A stretch of 64,000 bases of DNA from positions 1-64,000 of the forward strand of contig DVMQ01000016.1 of assembly GCA_018714895.1 (NCBI GenBank), given 5' to 3'. The notes under the pieces were generated by a model, which was not told the DNA's origin, did not search any database, and saw only the letters and a list, made by a program, of their open reading frames with translations. Source of the stretch: Coprovicinus avistercoris (GTDB lineage: Bacteria; Actinomycetota; Coriobacteriia; Coriobacteriales; Atopobiaceae). Positions 16,691-24,551 of this stretch are shown piece by piece. Every line of letters begins with the position of its first letter. Position 1 is the first letter of the stretch. The translations under genes and the position numbers were made by a program.

Positions 16691-16754
16691 TGATTTATCG
16701 CTTCGGCTCGTGGTATAAAAAGATTGGTCGTCTCATAAGAGAGGGCTATCAAGG

Positions 16755-16780
16755 GCCGGGGGGTTCCCCCCGGCATTTTT
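16755..16780 (+). terminator. Strong intrinsic terminator inside the DUF3800 leader
   Basis: Inverted repeat GCCGGGGGG, TT, CCCCCCGGC followed by ATTTTT. It lies between the SOS promoter and the DUF3800 start codon, so most transcripts should end here as a short RNA of about 80 bases unless the terminator is read through. It cannot be the terminator of an upstream intact gene, since only a pseudogene and the promoter precede it. Confidence 0.8.
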
Positions 16781-16801
16781 GTTATCTAGGGGTGGTACTC
16801 C

Positions 16802-17476
16802 ATGAAGGAGCTCTCCGTTTTTGTTGATGAATCTGGTGATATCGGCGGAGAGTCGAGGTATTACCTTCTTGCCTTGGTTTTTCACGATCAGTGTAATGAG
16901 CTCACTCCTACGATCAGCCTGTATGAACAATCCTTGGGTAACAGAGACCTCCCTGATATTCCCTTCCATTTCAGTCCGCTCCTTAGAGCGAACGAAAGAT
17001 ACCAAGGACTCGATGTTCGTTGTCGCTCCAGTCTCCTTATGGCTTTCAATACGTTTGCGGAACACACGCCTTTTAGTTATCACGTCTTTGCATACCGGAA
17101 GGACAGATACAGTTCTTTTGAAGCAATTGGATGCGCTATGAGGCGGGATCTGATTGAGTTTCTGTTCAACCATATTGAGGACTTTGTCGAATTCAATCAT
17201 GTCAAAATCTATTACGACAACGGTCAACCCCTCATTACCAAAACACTGCATAGAGCATTTGAATATGCGCTCTCAAAGAATGCGATCATGTATCGGGACG
17301 CCCGTCCAAGTGAATATCGGATGTTCCAAATGGCAGATTTTGTTTGCGGCATCGAACTAGCTGCTTTGAAGTATAAAACCCATGAAGAGACTCCTACTGA
17401 TCGCCGCTTTTTTGGTCAATGGCGTGACTTCAAAAAGAACTACCTGAGAAAGCTCAGACGCAAATTGCTGTGCTAA
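16802..17476 (+). CDS. DUF3800 protein (RNase H-like fold, putative defence nuclease)
   Basis: 224 residues. DUF3800 hallmarks are the N-terminal FVDESGD, the middle YYDNGQPL and the C-terminal FQMADFVCGIE. Together these supply the acidic residues expected of an RNase H-like active site. The family is common in defence islands and mobile elements, and biochemistry is scarce. ATG 16802 has AGGGGTGG about seven bases upstream. An SOS box and an intrinsic terminator precede it, suggesting it is silent until DNA damage and read-through occur. It closes the defence region, and ordinary metabolic genes follow. The function remains an inference from family and context. Confidence 0.8.
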   Translation: MKELSVFVDESGDIGGESRYYLLALVFHDQCNELTPTISLYEQSLGNRDLPDIPFHFSPLLRANERYQGLDVRCRSSLLMAFNTFAEHTPFSYHVFAYRKDRYSSFEAIGCAMRRDLIEFLFNHIEDFVEFNHVKIYYDNGQPLITKTLHRAFEYALSKNAIMYRDARPSEYRMFQMADFVCGIELAALKYKTHEETPTDRRFFGQWRDFKKNYLRKLRRKLLC

Positions 17477-17574
17477 GACATGCAATAACCAAAACGCAAA
17501 TCACCAAACAAAAAGGGGTAAATTACTGGTCAAAGAGGGTGTAAACCACTCAGCCAACATATCGGAGGCGCGCT

Positions 17575-19047
17575 ATGTCTATCATTGCTGCATATGTTGT
17601 TCCTCATCCCCCACTCATTGTGCCTGCCATCGGCGGCAGTCGTGAGCAAGAAATATCGCACACCATAGCTGCCTACCAAGAGGTTGCGCGTCGCATTGCA
17701 AAAGCCACGCCTGACACGCTTGTTATCTCAAGTCCCCACACAGAGATGTATCTGGACTACCTCCACATTGCTGGTGGCACCCGTGCGCAAGGAACATTTG
17801 CACAGTTCGGTGCCTCCTGCGAAGGAAGCTCCGTAACATACGACCACGAATTCGTGCGCGAACTTTGCCAGCTTGCCCAAACCGCACAACTTCCCGCTGG
17901 CACAGCAGGTGAGCGCGATCCCTCCCTCGATTGGGGCGTACTCGTACCCTTACACTTCATCCAAGCGGCCTGGGAAGAAGTTCATCCCGGCACTGTTACC
18001 CACTTCCATGGATTGCCACAGCTTCCATGCAAAGTTGTTCGCATGGGTCTATCTGGTCTTTCTCCAGAAGATCACTACCGCATGGGCATGCTTGTGCAAC
18101 AAGTTGCCCAGAAGCTCGGACGGCGCGTTGTCTATGTTGCCTCGGGCGATCTTTCCCACAAACTTGCAGCGGACGGCCCTTATGGCTTTGCACCCGAAGG
18201 TCCTCTGTTCGACGATCTTGCATGCGATGTATTCCGCACAGGAGACTTTCTCAAGCTTCTTACCGCAGACCCCAGCATGTGTGAGCGTGCGGCAGAATGC
18301 GGGTTGCGCTCTTTCCAGATAATGGCCGGCGCTTTGGATCGCACACCCATTGCCGCTGAATTGCTCTCGCATGAAGGGCCTTTCGGAGTGGGCTACGGCG
18401 TCGCTGCTTTTACACCCACTGGCCCTACCGGCAGCGATATATCACGCGCTTTTGAAGATCAGTATCTTGCATGGCATACAAAAGAGATGCAGCACCTTCG
18501 CCATAGCGAAAGCCCTCTCGTGCAACTCGCCCGCTTTACACTCGAACGATATGTACGAGAAGGAAAACGCACAAATCCTCAGCGCGATCTACCCGAAGAT
18601 CTTCTCAACAACCTTCCGGATGAGCTCTTTCATACGCGTGCTGGAGCATTTGTCTCTCTTAAAAAGAACGGTCAACTCCGCGGCTGTATTGGGACCATTT
18701 TGCCCACGCGCAGCAACCTCGCAGAAGAAATATGCGCCAACGCGATATCTGCTGGCACCCACGACCCGCGTTTCTCGGCGGTAGAAACATCTGAGCTCGA
18801 TGAGCTTGTCTACGATGTGGATGTGCTTTCCACCCCCGAACGCATATCTTCGCCCGATGAACTTGATCCTGCTCGCTATGGCGTTATCGTGAGCACACCG
18901 GACGGCCGACGCGGACTGCTCCTCCCCGATCTCGACGGTGTAAACACGGTGGATGAGCAATTGTCCATTGCTGCACGAAAAGGCGGCATCGATCTTGCAG
19001 ATAGCAATATTCAACTCGAACGTTTTACCGTTACGAGGTATGTATGA
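17575..19047 (+). CDS. AmmeMemoRadiSam proteins B and A fused (LigB-like domain + AMMECR1 domain)
   Basis: 490 residues in two parts. Residues 1-285 form a class III extradiol-dioxygenase-like (LigB/MEMO type) domain with conserved His-containing segments AYVVPHPPLIVP near the start and VYVASGDLSHKL near 200. Residues ~310-490 form an AMMECR1 domain with its signature LRGCIGT near 362. The two are separate proteins (B and A) in many organisms. With the radical SAM enzyme downstream they make the widespread AmmeMemoRadiSam triad, whose biochemical role is not settled. The start ATG 17575 has GGAGGCG upstream. The stop overlaps the next start in an ATGA, so expression is coupled. Confidence 0.9.
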   Translation: MSIIAAYVVPHPPLIVPAIGGSREQEISHTIAAYQEVARRIAKATPDTLVISSPHTEMYLDYLHIAGGTRAQGTFAQFGASCEGSSVTYDHEFVRELCQLAQTAQLPAGTAGERDPSLDWGVLVPLHFIQAAWEEVHPGTVTHFHGLPQLPCKVVRMGLSGLSPEDHYRMGMLVQQVAQKLGRRVVYVASGDLSHKLAADGPYGFAPEGPLFDDLACDVFRTGDFLKLLTADPSMCERAAECGLRSFQIMAGALDRTPIAAELLSHEGPFGVGYGVAAFTPTGPTGSDISRAFEDQYLAWHTKEMQHLRHSESPLVQLARFTLERYVREGKRTNPQRDLPEDLLNNLPDELFHTRAGAFVSLKKNGQLRGCIGTILPTRSNLAEEICANAISAGTHDPRFSAVETSELDELVYDVDVLSTPERISSPDELDPARYGVIVSTPDGRRGLLLPDLDGVNTVDEQLSIAARKGGIDLADSNIQLERFTVTRYV

Positions 19048-19946
19048 GCATGACAAAGCCAAACACCCCCAACAGGAAGGCAGTCTGTCTGGTTTGTCCC
19101 CATCACTGCAAGCTAGCGCTTGGTGAGACAGGCCGTTGCCATGCACGGGAGAACCGCGGCGGCAAAGTTGTGGCCACGAATTACGGACGAATAACGTCGC
19201 TTGCACTCGATCCTATCGAGAAGAAGCCACTGGCTCGTTTTATGCCAGGGTCGCTGGTGCTTTCTGTAGGTTCATACGGCTGCAATTTATCGTGCCCGTT
19301 TTGCCAGAACTTTGAAATTTCCCAGGCTCGTAGCCAAGGAGTTGCATGGCGTGATATCTCGCCAGACGACCTTGTTGCTCTGGCCTGTCAGCTCCGTGAT
19401 AAGAACCCGCAGGTCGTAGGCATTGCCTATACCTATAACGAACCACTCGTAGGCTGGGAATATGTACGCGATTGTGCTGCGCTCGCACACAACAAAGGCC
19501 TTGTAAACGTGCTTGTCTCAAATGGTTTGGCAGAGCCAGCAATCATTAATGAGCTCTCTTCTTACATTGATGCGGCAAATATAGACCTCAAGGGGTTTCA
19601 GCCTGAGTTTTATCGCATGTGTGGTGGTGGTTCCGAGGCACTTGCCTGCGTCAAGAATACTATCCAGCAACTCGCCGCAGAAACACAATGCCACCTTGAG
19701 GCGACAACGCTCGTCATACCCGAAGAGAACGATTCAGACGACGAAATAAAACGCATGGCCCAGTGGCTTTCTCAGCTCGATTGCGGCAATGGGAATCGCG
19801 GCGAAACAGAGCTTGTTTATCACATCACCCGATTTTTCCCACAGTGGCGCATGACGGATCGGTCACCTACACCGGTTGCCACGGTCTATCATCTGGCAGA
19901 TGTTGCACGACAATATCTTGAGCATGTGTATACGGGTAACTGCTAG
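19044..19946 (+). CDS. AmmeMemoRadiSam system radical SAM enzyme
   Basis: 300-residue radical SAM protein related to pyruvate formate-lyase activating enzymes. The cluster motif CNLSCPFC lies near residue 74. An extra N-terminal Cys/His set, CLVCPHHCKL and RCHAREN, precedes it and is typical of this subfamily. The later segment AYTYNEPL is conserved for AdoMet binding. It overlaps the AMMECR1-LigB gene by four bases. Whether it modifies a protein or a small molecule is unknown for the family. Confidence 0.92.
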   Translation: MSMTKPNTPNRKAVCLVCPHHCKLALGETGRCHARENRGGKVVATNYGRITSLALDPIEKKPLARFMPGSLVLSVGSYGCNLSCPFCQNFEISQARSQGVAWRDISPDDLVALACQLRDKNPQVVGIAYTYNEPLVGWEYVRDCAALAHNKGLVNVLVSNGLAEPAIINELSSYIDAANIDLKGFQPEFYRMCGGGSEALACVKNTIQQLAAETQCHLEATTLVIPEENDSDDEIKRMAQWLSQLDCGNGNRGETELVYHITRFFPQWRMTDRSPTPVATVYHLADVARQYLEHVYTGNC

Positions 19947-19986
19947 GAACGCATCTTTCAGTTTGCTTACTCTGAAGCAAAACTAT

Positions 19987-21585
19987 CTATCCACGTTCAC
20001 CAATTCCGAGATGCTCGCGCATAAACGAGCAGAGCGCTTTCTCAATGCGAAACCATCCAACAACGCCAAGCAAAACAAAGTAGGGTGCAAACAAAAAGAG
20101 ATAGCGCGCACGCGCCTCAAAAATCATGAGGAACAGCGCGAGCATAAGAAGTGCTAAACGCATGATCTTTTCCGTCGAAGATACTCCATTACGAGGCACA
20201 CACGCACAGCCAATAAGCACCACAAGCCAAAGCATTTGACAAAGCAACTCATATGACAAACCCGAGTTAATTGAGGCTCCTTTTTCACCAATGCCATACC
20301 ACGCTATTATTGCGCTGTTGTTGCCCAGCTGGTGACGATAAAACCTGCCCTCATACTCCCAAGCAAAGGTACCATCGGAAAAGTTGGTAAGGGTTTTCCG
20401 TGTTGCCAACTTGGCAGTGCCAACAGGACCCATTTCCTCTATTCGACGCAACCATTCCTTGATGTTTGCTGCTGTTCGCTCTTTTGGATCAGTAAATGAG
20501 TTGGTGTAGTTCACGTCATCACCGTTGAACCCACCCATAGATTCAGGATTTGCTCCCATCATGAGAAAATGAGCAACACTTTTAGCCTTAGTTGTATCAG
20601 CTCCTATTTGTTGTTCGCGATATGTTGTTATGCTTGAACAGGCCACCCAACCAATAACAAAAGCCATACATCCACAAAGAAGTACCTGGAAAAGCCGACT
20701 ATGCAGCACAGCTTGCGCCTTGTTATGTAACTTTTCTTTTTGAAGCCAAGCATGCGCTGAAGCTACAAATCGCGGCAATGCAAGGATACAGCAAGCAAGC
20801 AACGTAAAGATAGCCGTTGGTTTTATTGCATATCCAAGTGCAGACAACAATCCAACAAGCACTGCAGCGAGTCTTTTATCTCGAATGCAAGTAATGGAGA
20901 ACAAAACGAGCGCTGGGCAAAGCATCCCATAGGTGTCTGTATACGGTACAAAAATCCAAGCATTGAGACCCAAATAAAGGGATGCCAATACATCAAAAGC
21001 CAAGGCGATACGCTCGCCAAACACATGACGAGCGGCAAATGTACATGCGACGATCGAGATAGTTACACACAAACACCCGCCAAGGACAAGCGCCATATAA
21101 GTGGTAATTCCCAGAGCAGATCCCACAGCAGCCACTACGGAAAAAATAACGTTGATCATCGTGTTATTAGGGTTATTCGATAAATAATCCTGCAAATATG
21201 AAAGAGAATCAGGATTTAGACGATCATGCACTATTGCAACAGAGGCAACATCCCAGCTGGTTTCAAACAAACCACCCTTTACAAGAAACATTTGCACACA
21301 GAGCAGTAAAACGCCGCCGCCAAGCACAAGCGGAACAAAGAATTTGCCAGTTATTGCAGGGTACTTTCGTGTAATCATCAAGGTAACAAGTGGCAAAGCA
21401 AGACCCAGGATAAGTACACCAGGTAACAAAAGTGGCTGGGCATCCACCAGATATGTTTTGACATACCCGTAGTGCACAAAGGGCGCAACAACAACCACTA
21501 AAAACAAAATGAAGCGAAGTGCCCAAATGGGGAGCCACTCAAATAAAAAATCAAACACCACACGGCCGCGACACTTTGCCATCAT
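19987..21585 (-). CDS. Polytopic membrane protein, GT-C/GT39-like glycosyltransferase
   Basis: About 530 residues with roughly 11-12 hydrophobic segments. A loop after the early membrane segments contains WDVASVAIVHDRLN and LSNNPNNT, resembling the acidic first loop of lipid-linked-sugar-dependent GT-C enzymes. A soluble loop near residues 330-390 precedes the last membrane segments. A role in cell-envelope glycan or protein glycosylation is likely by family; the substrate is unknown. Two adjacent ATG codons (21585, 21582) follow AAGGAAGG; the second has better spacing. The C-terminus is basic and cytoplasmic. It is convergent with the radical SAM gene. Confidence 0.6.
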   Translation of the reverse strand: MMAKCRGRVVFDFLFEWLPIWALRFILFLVVVVAPFVHYGYVKTYLVDAQPLLLPGVLILGLALPLVTLMITRKYPAITGKFFVPLVLGGGVLLLCVQMFLVKGGLFETSWDVASVAIVHDRLNPDSLSYLQDYLSNNPNNTMINVIFSVVAAVGSALGITTYMALVLGGCLCVTISIVACTFAARHVFGERIALAFDVLASLYLGLNAWIFVPYTDTYGMLCPALVLFSITCIRDKRLAAVLVGLLSALGYAIKPTAIFTLLACCILALPRFVASAHAWLQKEKLHNKAQAVLHSRLFQVLLCGCMAFVIGWVACSSITTYREQQIGADTTKAKSVAHFLMMGANPESMGGFNGDDVNYTNSFTDPKERTAANIKEWLRRIEEMGPVGTAKLATRKTLTNFSDGTFAWEYEGRFYRHQLGNNSAIIAWYGIGEKGASINSGLSYELLCQMLWLVVLIGCACVPRNGVSSTEKIMRLALLMLALFLMIFEARARYLFLFAPYFVLLGVVGWFRIEKALCSFMREHLGIGERG

Positions 21586-21776
21586 TAAGCCTTCCTTTTT
21601 CCAACGCTCGTTTTAATTGAAGCATGTTTTGGTGAAGTTCATTTTCACATGAGTTTATCACCCTCCTTCTCACCCATATTCATCCACTGACGGCAAAGTG
21701 GACTAGAAAGGGCACGCATTCATCTAGAATCATTTTCCGTAAGACTCTGAACGTACGTCTTTCCGTTGGCAATTCA

Positions 21777-21799
21777 GTGGCTCAGCTCGCTCGGGCCAC
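21777..21799 (+). other. Leader hairpin before the hydrolase-like gene
   Basis: AGTGGC and GCCACT pair across a 12-13 base loop in the leader, 27 bases before ATG 21827. It has no T-run, so it is not a terminator. The significance is unknown. Confidence 0.35.
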
Positions 21800-21826
21800 T
21801 AACGCAATACAGTTAAGGAGCAACTC

Positions 21827-23185
21827 ATGGCAGCGCAAGACAACGAGATCACTAGTCGTCGTATCACTGTCTTTCCGCAAGAACCCGACCGCACTGGAAA
21901 ACACGCAGAAGTGGTTGATGCCTCACCTCTTATCTATCTCGTGCTTGGCGGCATTAGTTTGCTCCTGGCATCTGCCATTGGCTTTTTCCCGATGCACAAC
22001 GCAGCAGCAGGCATTTTGTTTTTAGGAATATTTCTTATAGCGTTCGTTTCTCTCGTCTTGCTCGGAAGATACTGGGCCCTCAGACTCTTTTCAAAATCGC
22101 AGCGCGTGCCCGATCCGGCACAGCATGCCAAACCGCTTGCTTCAGATGCTTCAGAAGATGAGAAGATCGCGGCTCACATTGCAGCCATGGGCTCCTTTCT
22201 CGCCAACCCTCAGGACGCATGCCGTTGCGACCATGTTGGTGCATTAGAGGATGCATGGGCCTCAACCATAGAAACCAATCGCCAAAACGAGGTTGATGCC
22301 ACCTGGAAATGGCTCCTTGAGTGCCCCGACTATGAGGAGATAAACGCAACTTCTGACGATGATCTTATGTTGGTAGGCCATATTCTTCGCGCCAATCCAA
22401 CCTCAAAGAACTGGCTCATCTTTGCACATGATTACGATGGTACCTGGCTTGAAGGCATGCTCTATGCACGTCATTGGGCAGAGTGGGGCTTCAATTTGCT
22501 CTTTATCGAACAGCGAGCCTGTGGAGCAAGCGAAGGCCGCCTCATGGGTGCTGGCTGGAAAGAGCGCCGCGACATCGTCGCCTGGACCCATGCGCTTATC
22601 GAAACTGAAGGCAGCGATATTCGCATTGTTTTGGCCGGACATGCCATGGGCGCAGCTGCCATTGCCGGCGCTGTAGGTGAAGCCGATTTGCCTGAGCAGG
22701 TTTTTGTCGGCGTATGCGATAGTGCCTATACCGACATTTGGAACGTATTGATTCCGCTTCTTCGGGTCGACGGTGCTTTAGTACATCCCACCCTTGATGT
22801 CACGAGTCTTGTTTTGCGCAATATGAAAGAGGGTACCAACCTGCTTTCTGTTCGTCCCCTCAATGGCGTTAAGCGCTCCCACGTTCCTTTGCTCTTCTTA
22901 CATGGTGAACGCGACGTGGCTATCCCACCGTATATGGCGCTTGACTTTAACTTTGAAGCTGCAGGTGCTGCCTCGGGAGAAAATCATCAGCTGGTAACGT
23001 TCCCTCATGCAGGACATCTGCTGTGCTCACTCTCCGATCCGGAGCTGTACTTCTCAACCATTCATGATTTTGTCATGCCCTACGTAGATGGCCTTCGTAT
23101 TGCTGAGTACATCGAGCCGGTGCTTGAGCGCGAGCCCATTCTTGGTGGACGCATTCCAGATGCCGACAATCCCATCCTCAAATAG
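21827..23185 (+). CDS. Membrane-anchored alpha/beta-hydrolase-like protein without the nucleophile serine
   Basis: 452 residues. Two hydrophobic segments near residues 36-85 anchor it. The C-terminal two thirds are an alpha/beta-hydrolase fold of the BAAT/FrsA kind: LIFAHDYDGTWLEG near 205, LLFIEQRACGASEGR near 230, then the elbow AGHAMGAA near 271-278, the acid region LFLHGERDVAIPP near 350 and His in PHAGHLL near 388. In active members the elbow reads G-x-S-x-G; here Ala273 replaces the serine. The rest of the triad appears kept. It may be a catalytically dead or binding-only member, or use another residue. The start ATG 21827 has AAGGAG nine bases upstream. Confidence 0.75.
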   Translation: MAAQDNEITSRRITVFPQEPDRTGKHAEVVDASPLIYLVLGGISLLLASAIGFFPMHNAAAGILFLGIFLIAFVSLVLLGRYWALRLFSKSQRVPDPAQHAKPLASDASEDEKIAAHIAAMGSFLANPQDACRCDHVGALEDAWASTIETNRQNEVDATWKWLLECPDYEEINATSDDDLMLVGHILRANPTSKNWLIFAHDYDGTWLEGMLYARHWAEWGFNLLFIEQRACGASEGRLMGAGWKERRDIVAWTHALIETEGSDIRIVLAGHAMGAAAIAGAVGEADLPEQVFVGVCDSAYTDIWNVLIPLLRVDGALVHPTLDVTSLVLRNMKEGTNLLSVRPLNGVKRSHVPLLFLHGERDVAIPPYMALDFNFEAAGAASGENHQLVTFPHAGHLLCSLSDPELYFSTIHDFVMPYVDGLRIAEYIEPVLEREPILGGRIPDADNPILK

Positions 23186-23284
23186 CGCCAGAGCATCTGT
23201 AAATCCTACTCACTACAAACAGAGGCTCCCAAAGACCTATAAAATGCTGTGCATACAGAGCGCACTATAGAGACGAGGAGTCGT

Positions 23285-24115
23285 ATGTATCGGTTTGTTG
23301 CCAGTGATATGGATGAGACATTCCTCAATCACAACCACAGCATTCCCGAGGCAAATATACAGGCGGTGTATCGCCTTAAAGAGCTGGGAGTATCGTTTGT
23401 CCCCTGCTCTGGTCGCCCATACGACTCAGTCGTAGGAAGTCTCGAACCCATTCGCGATTGTTTGGATTACGTTATTTCTTATAACGGTGCCTGTATCAAT
23501 CGCATTGGCGAGAATGACCCCATACAAGCGCATGGCATGCCTTTTAGCACCATTCAAACACTTTTCAAACACGGTGTGGAAATTGGCATTGGTATGCACG
23601 TGTACCAAATGGATGGTCGTGTGTGGTGTTGGCAACTCGACGATTCTGAGCTTCATCGCATCGATGGCCTCATGAACATTGCCCTGCTCTCTTCTCCAAG
23701 TATCGATTTTCTTGAAGATGTTCCTATGGCCAAGATTCTCTACTACAGCCCCAGCGACGAGCGTCTTCATGCCGAAGCTGCTGCTATGGCAAACATGCTC
23801 CCTGCCAATGTTGCCACCACGTTCTCTTCCGGCCGTTATCTTGAGTTTGTGCGTTCAGACATTGATAAGGGCACCGGCATTGCCGATTTAGCGCACATGC
23901 TGCACGTCTCACTTGATGATGTAATTGCTTGCGGGGATGCACCGAACGATGATGCCATGATTCAGGCGGCTGGCGTAGGAGTTGTAGTGAGCAATGCCGA
24001 TCCACAAACAGCCGCCCTCGCTTCGTATCGAGCACAAGCAAGCTGTGATGATGGAGTGCTTGCCGAGGTGCTCAAGCATTTTATTGAGCCGCAGCATCAC
24101 TCGAACCAGGCTTAA
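23285..24115 (+). CDS. HAD-superfamily phosphatase, Cof type
   Basis: 276 residues with the HAD motifs SDMDETFL (motif I, two Asp), PCSGRPYD (motif II), a C2-type cap, Lys near residue 200 (DKGTGIADLA) and CGDAPNDDAM (motif IV). Cof-type enzymes dephosphorylate sugar phosphates and cofactors; the substrate is not predictable. ATG 23285 is chosen for GAGGAG just upstream; the frame opens earlier without similarity. Its last 35 bases overlap the converging gene at 24081-24428. Confidence 0.9.
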   Translation: MYRFVASDMDETFLNHNHSIPEANIQAVYRLKELGVSFVPCSGRPYDSVVGSLEPIRDCLDYVISYNGACINRIGENDPIQAHGMPFSTIQTLFKHGVEIGIGMHVYQMDGRVWCWQLDDSELHRIDGLMNIALLSSPSIDFLEDVPMAKILYYSPSDERLHAEAAAMANMLPANVATTFSSGRYLEFVRSDIDKGTGIADLAHMLHVSLDDVIACGDAPNDDAMIQAAGVGVVVSNADPQTAALASYRAQASCDDGVLAEVLKHFIEPQHHSNQA

Positions 24116-24428
24116 CCTGGTCATAGGCGTGCACCCACCAAATAAGCCGTTCACCCTCCCCTAAAGCTGGCACGGGCTCTCTACGCTCAAGGTAAAGATC
24201 CGTTTCGTGGCGGCCAAGGCGCACACGATACCGCGCAGTTTGACACCCATGTATGAGAGTTCCAAATGAGCCTGCTTCAAGCACTTCATCAATAGGAAAG
24301 CTGCGTCCGTCACGCCACACAACACAGACAGGATCTATCGATCCGTCACGGCCAAAACGAGCCACAACGTCAACATACTCACGGTGGACGCGCCGCCGCT
24401 CCCCTTGTGATGTCGTTACATAATCCAT
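24081..24428 (-). CDS. Conserved-looking small protein of unknown function next to the Y-family polymerase
   Basis: 115 residues, not recognised. It is charged, with an N-terminal MDYVTTSQGERRRVHREYVD and a middle DPVCVVWRDGRSFPIDEVL segment resembling a small beta-barrel or nucleic-acid-binding fold. The ribosome site is weak. It is divergent from the polymerase gene and shares the ~120-base intergenic region with the LexA box at 24520-24533, so SOS control is possible. It overlaps the tail of the Cof-type gene. Codon use looks like real coding. Confidence 0.6.
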   Translation of the reverse strand: MDYVTTSQGERRRVHREYVDVVARFGRDGSIDPVCVVWRDGRSFPIDEVLEAGSFGTLIHGCQTARYRVRLGRHETDLYLERREPVPALGEGERLIWWVHAYDQVKPGSSDAAAQ

Positions 24429-24519
24429 AGCGGTATTATCGTACGCGTGTTCTTATTTTCCTAATGGGATTGCTATGGAGTATTTCTTTTTTGTCCGACC
24501 CTCAGTATATCCTCAATAC

Positions 24520-24533
24520 AGAACATTTGTTCT
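24520..24533. promoter_or_regulatory. LexA (SOS) box before the Y-family polymerase
   Basis: AGAACATTTGTTCT is a perfect palindrome of the Gram-positive LexA type, 18 bases before ATG 24552. Its position immediately upstream of a translesion polymerase gene makes the assignment strong. Confidence 0.85.
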
Positions 24534-24551
24534 CATGAGGAAGGATTGATC

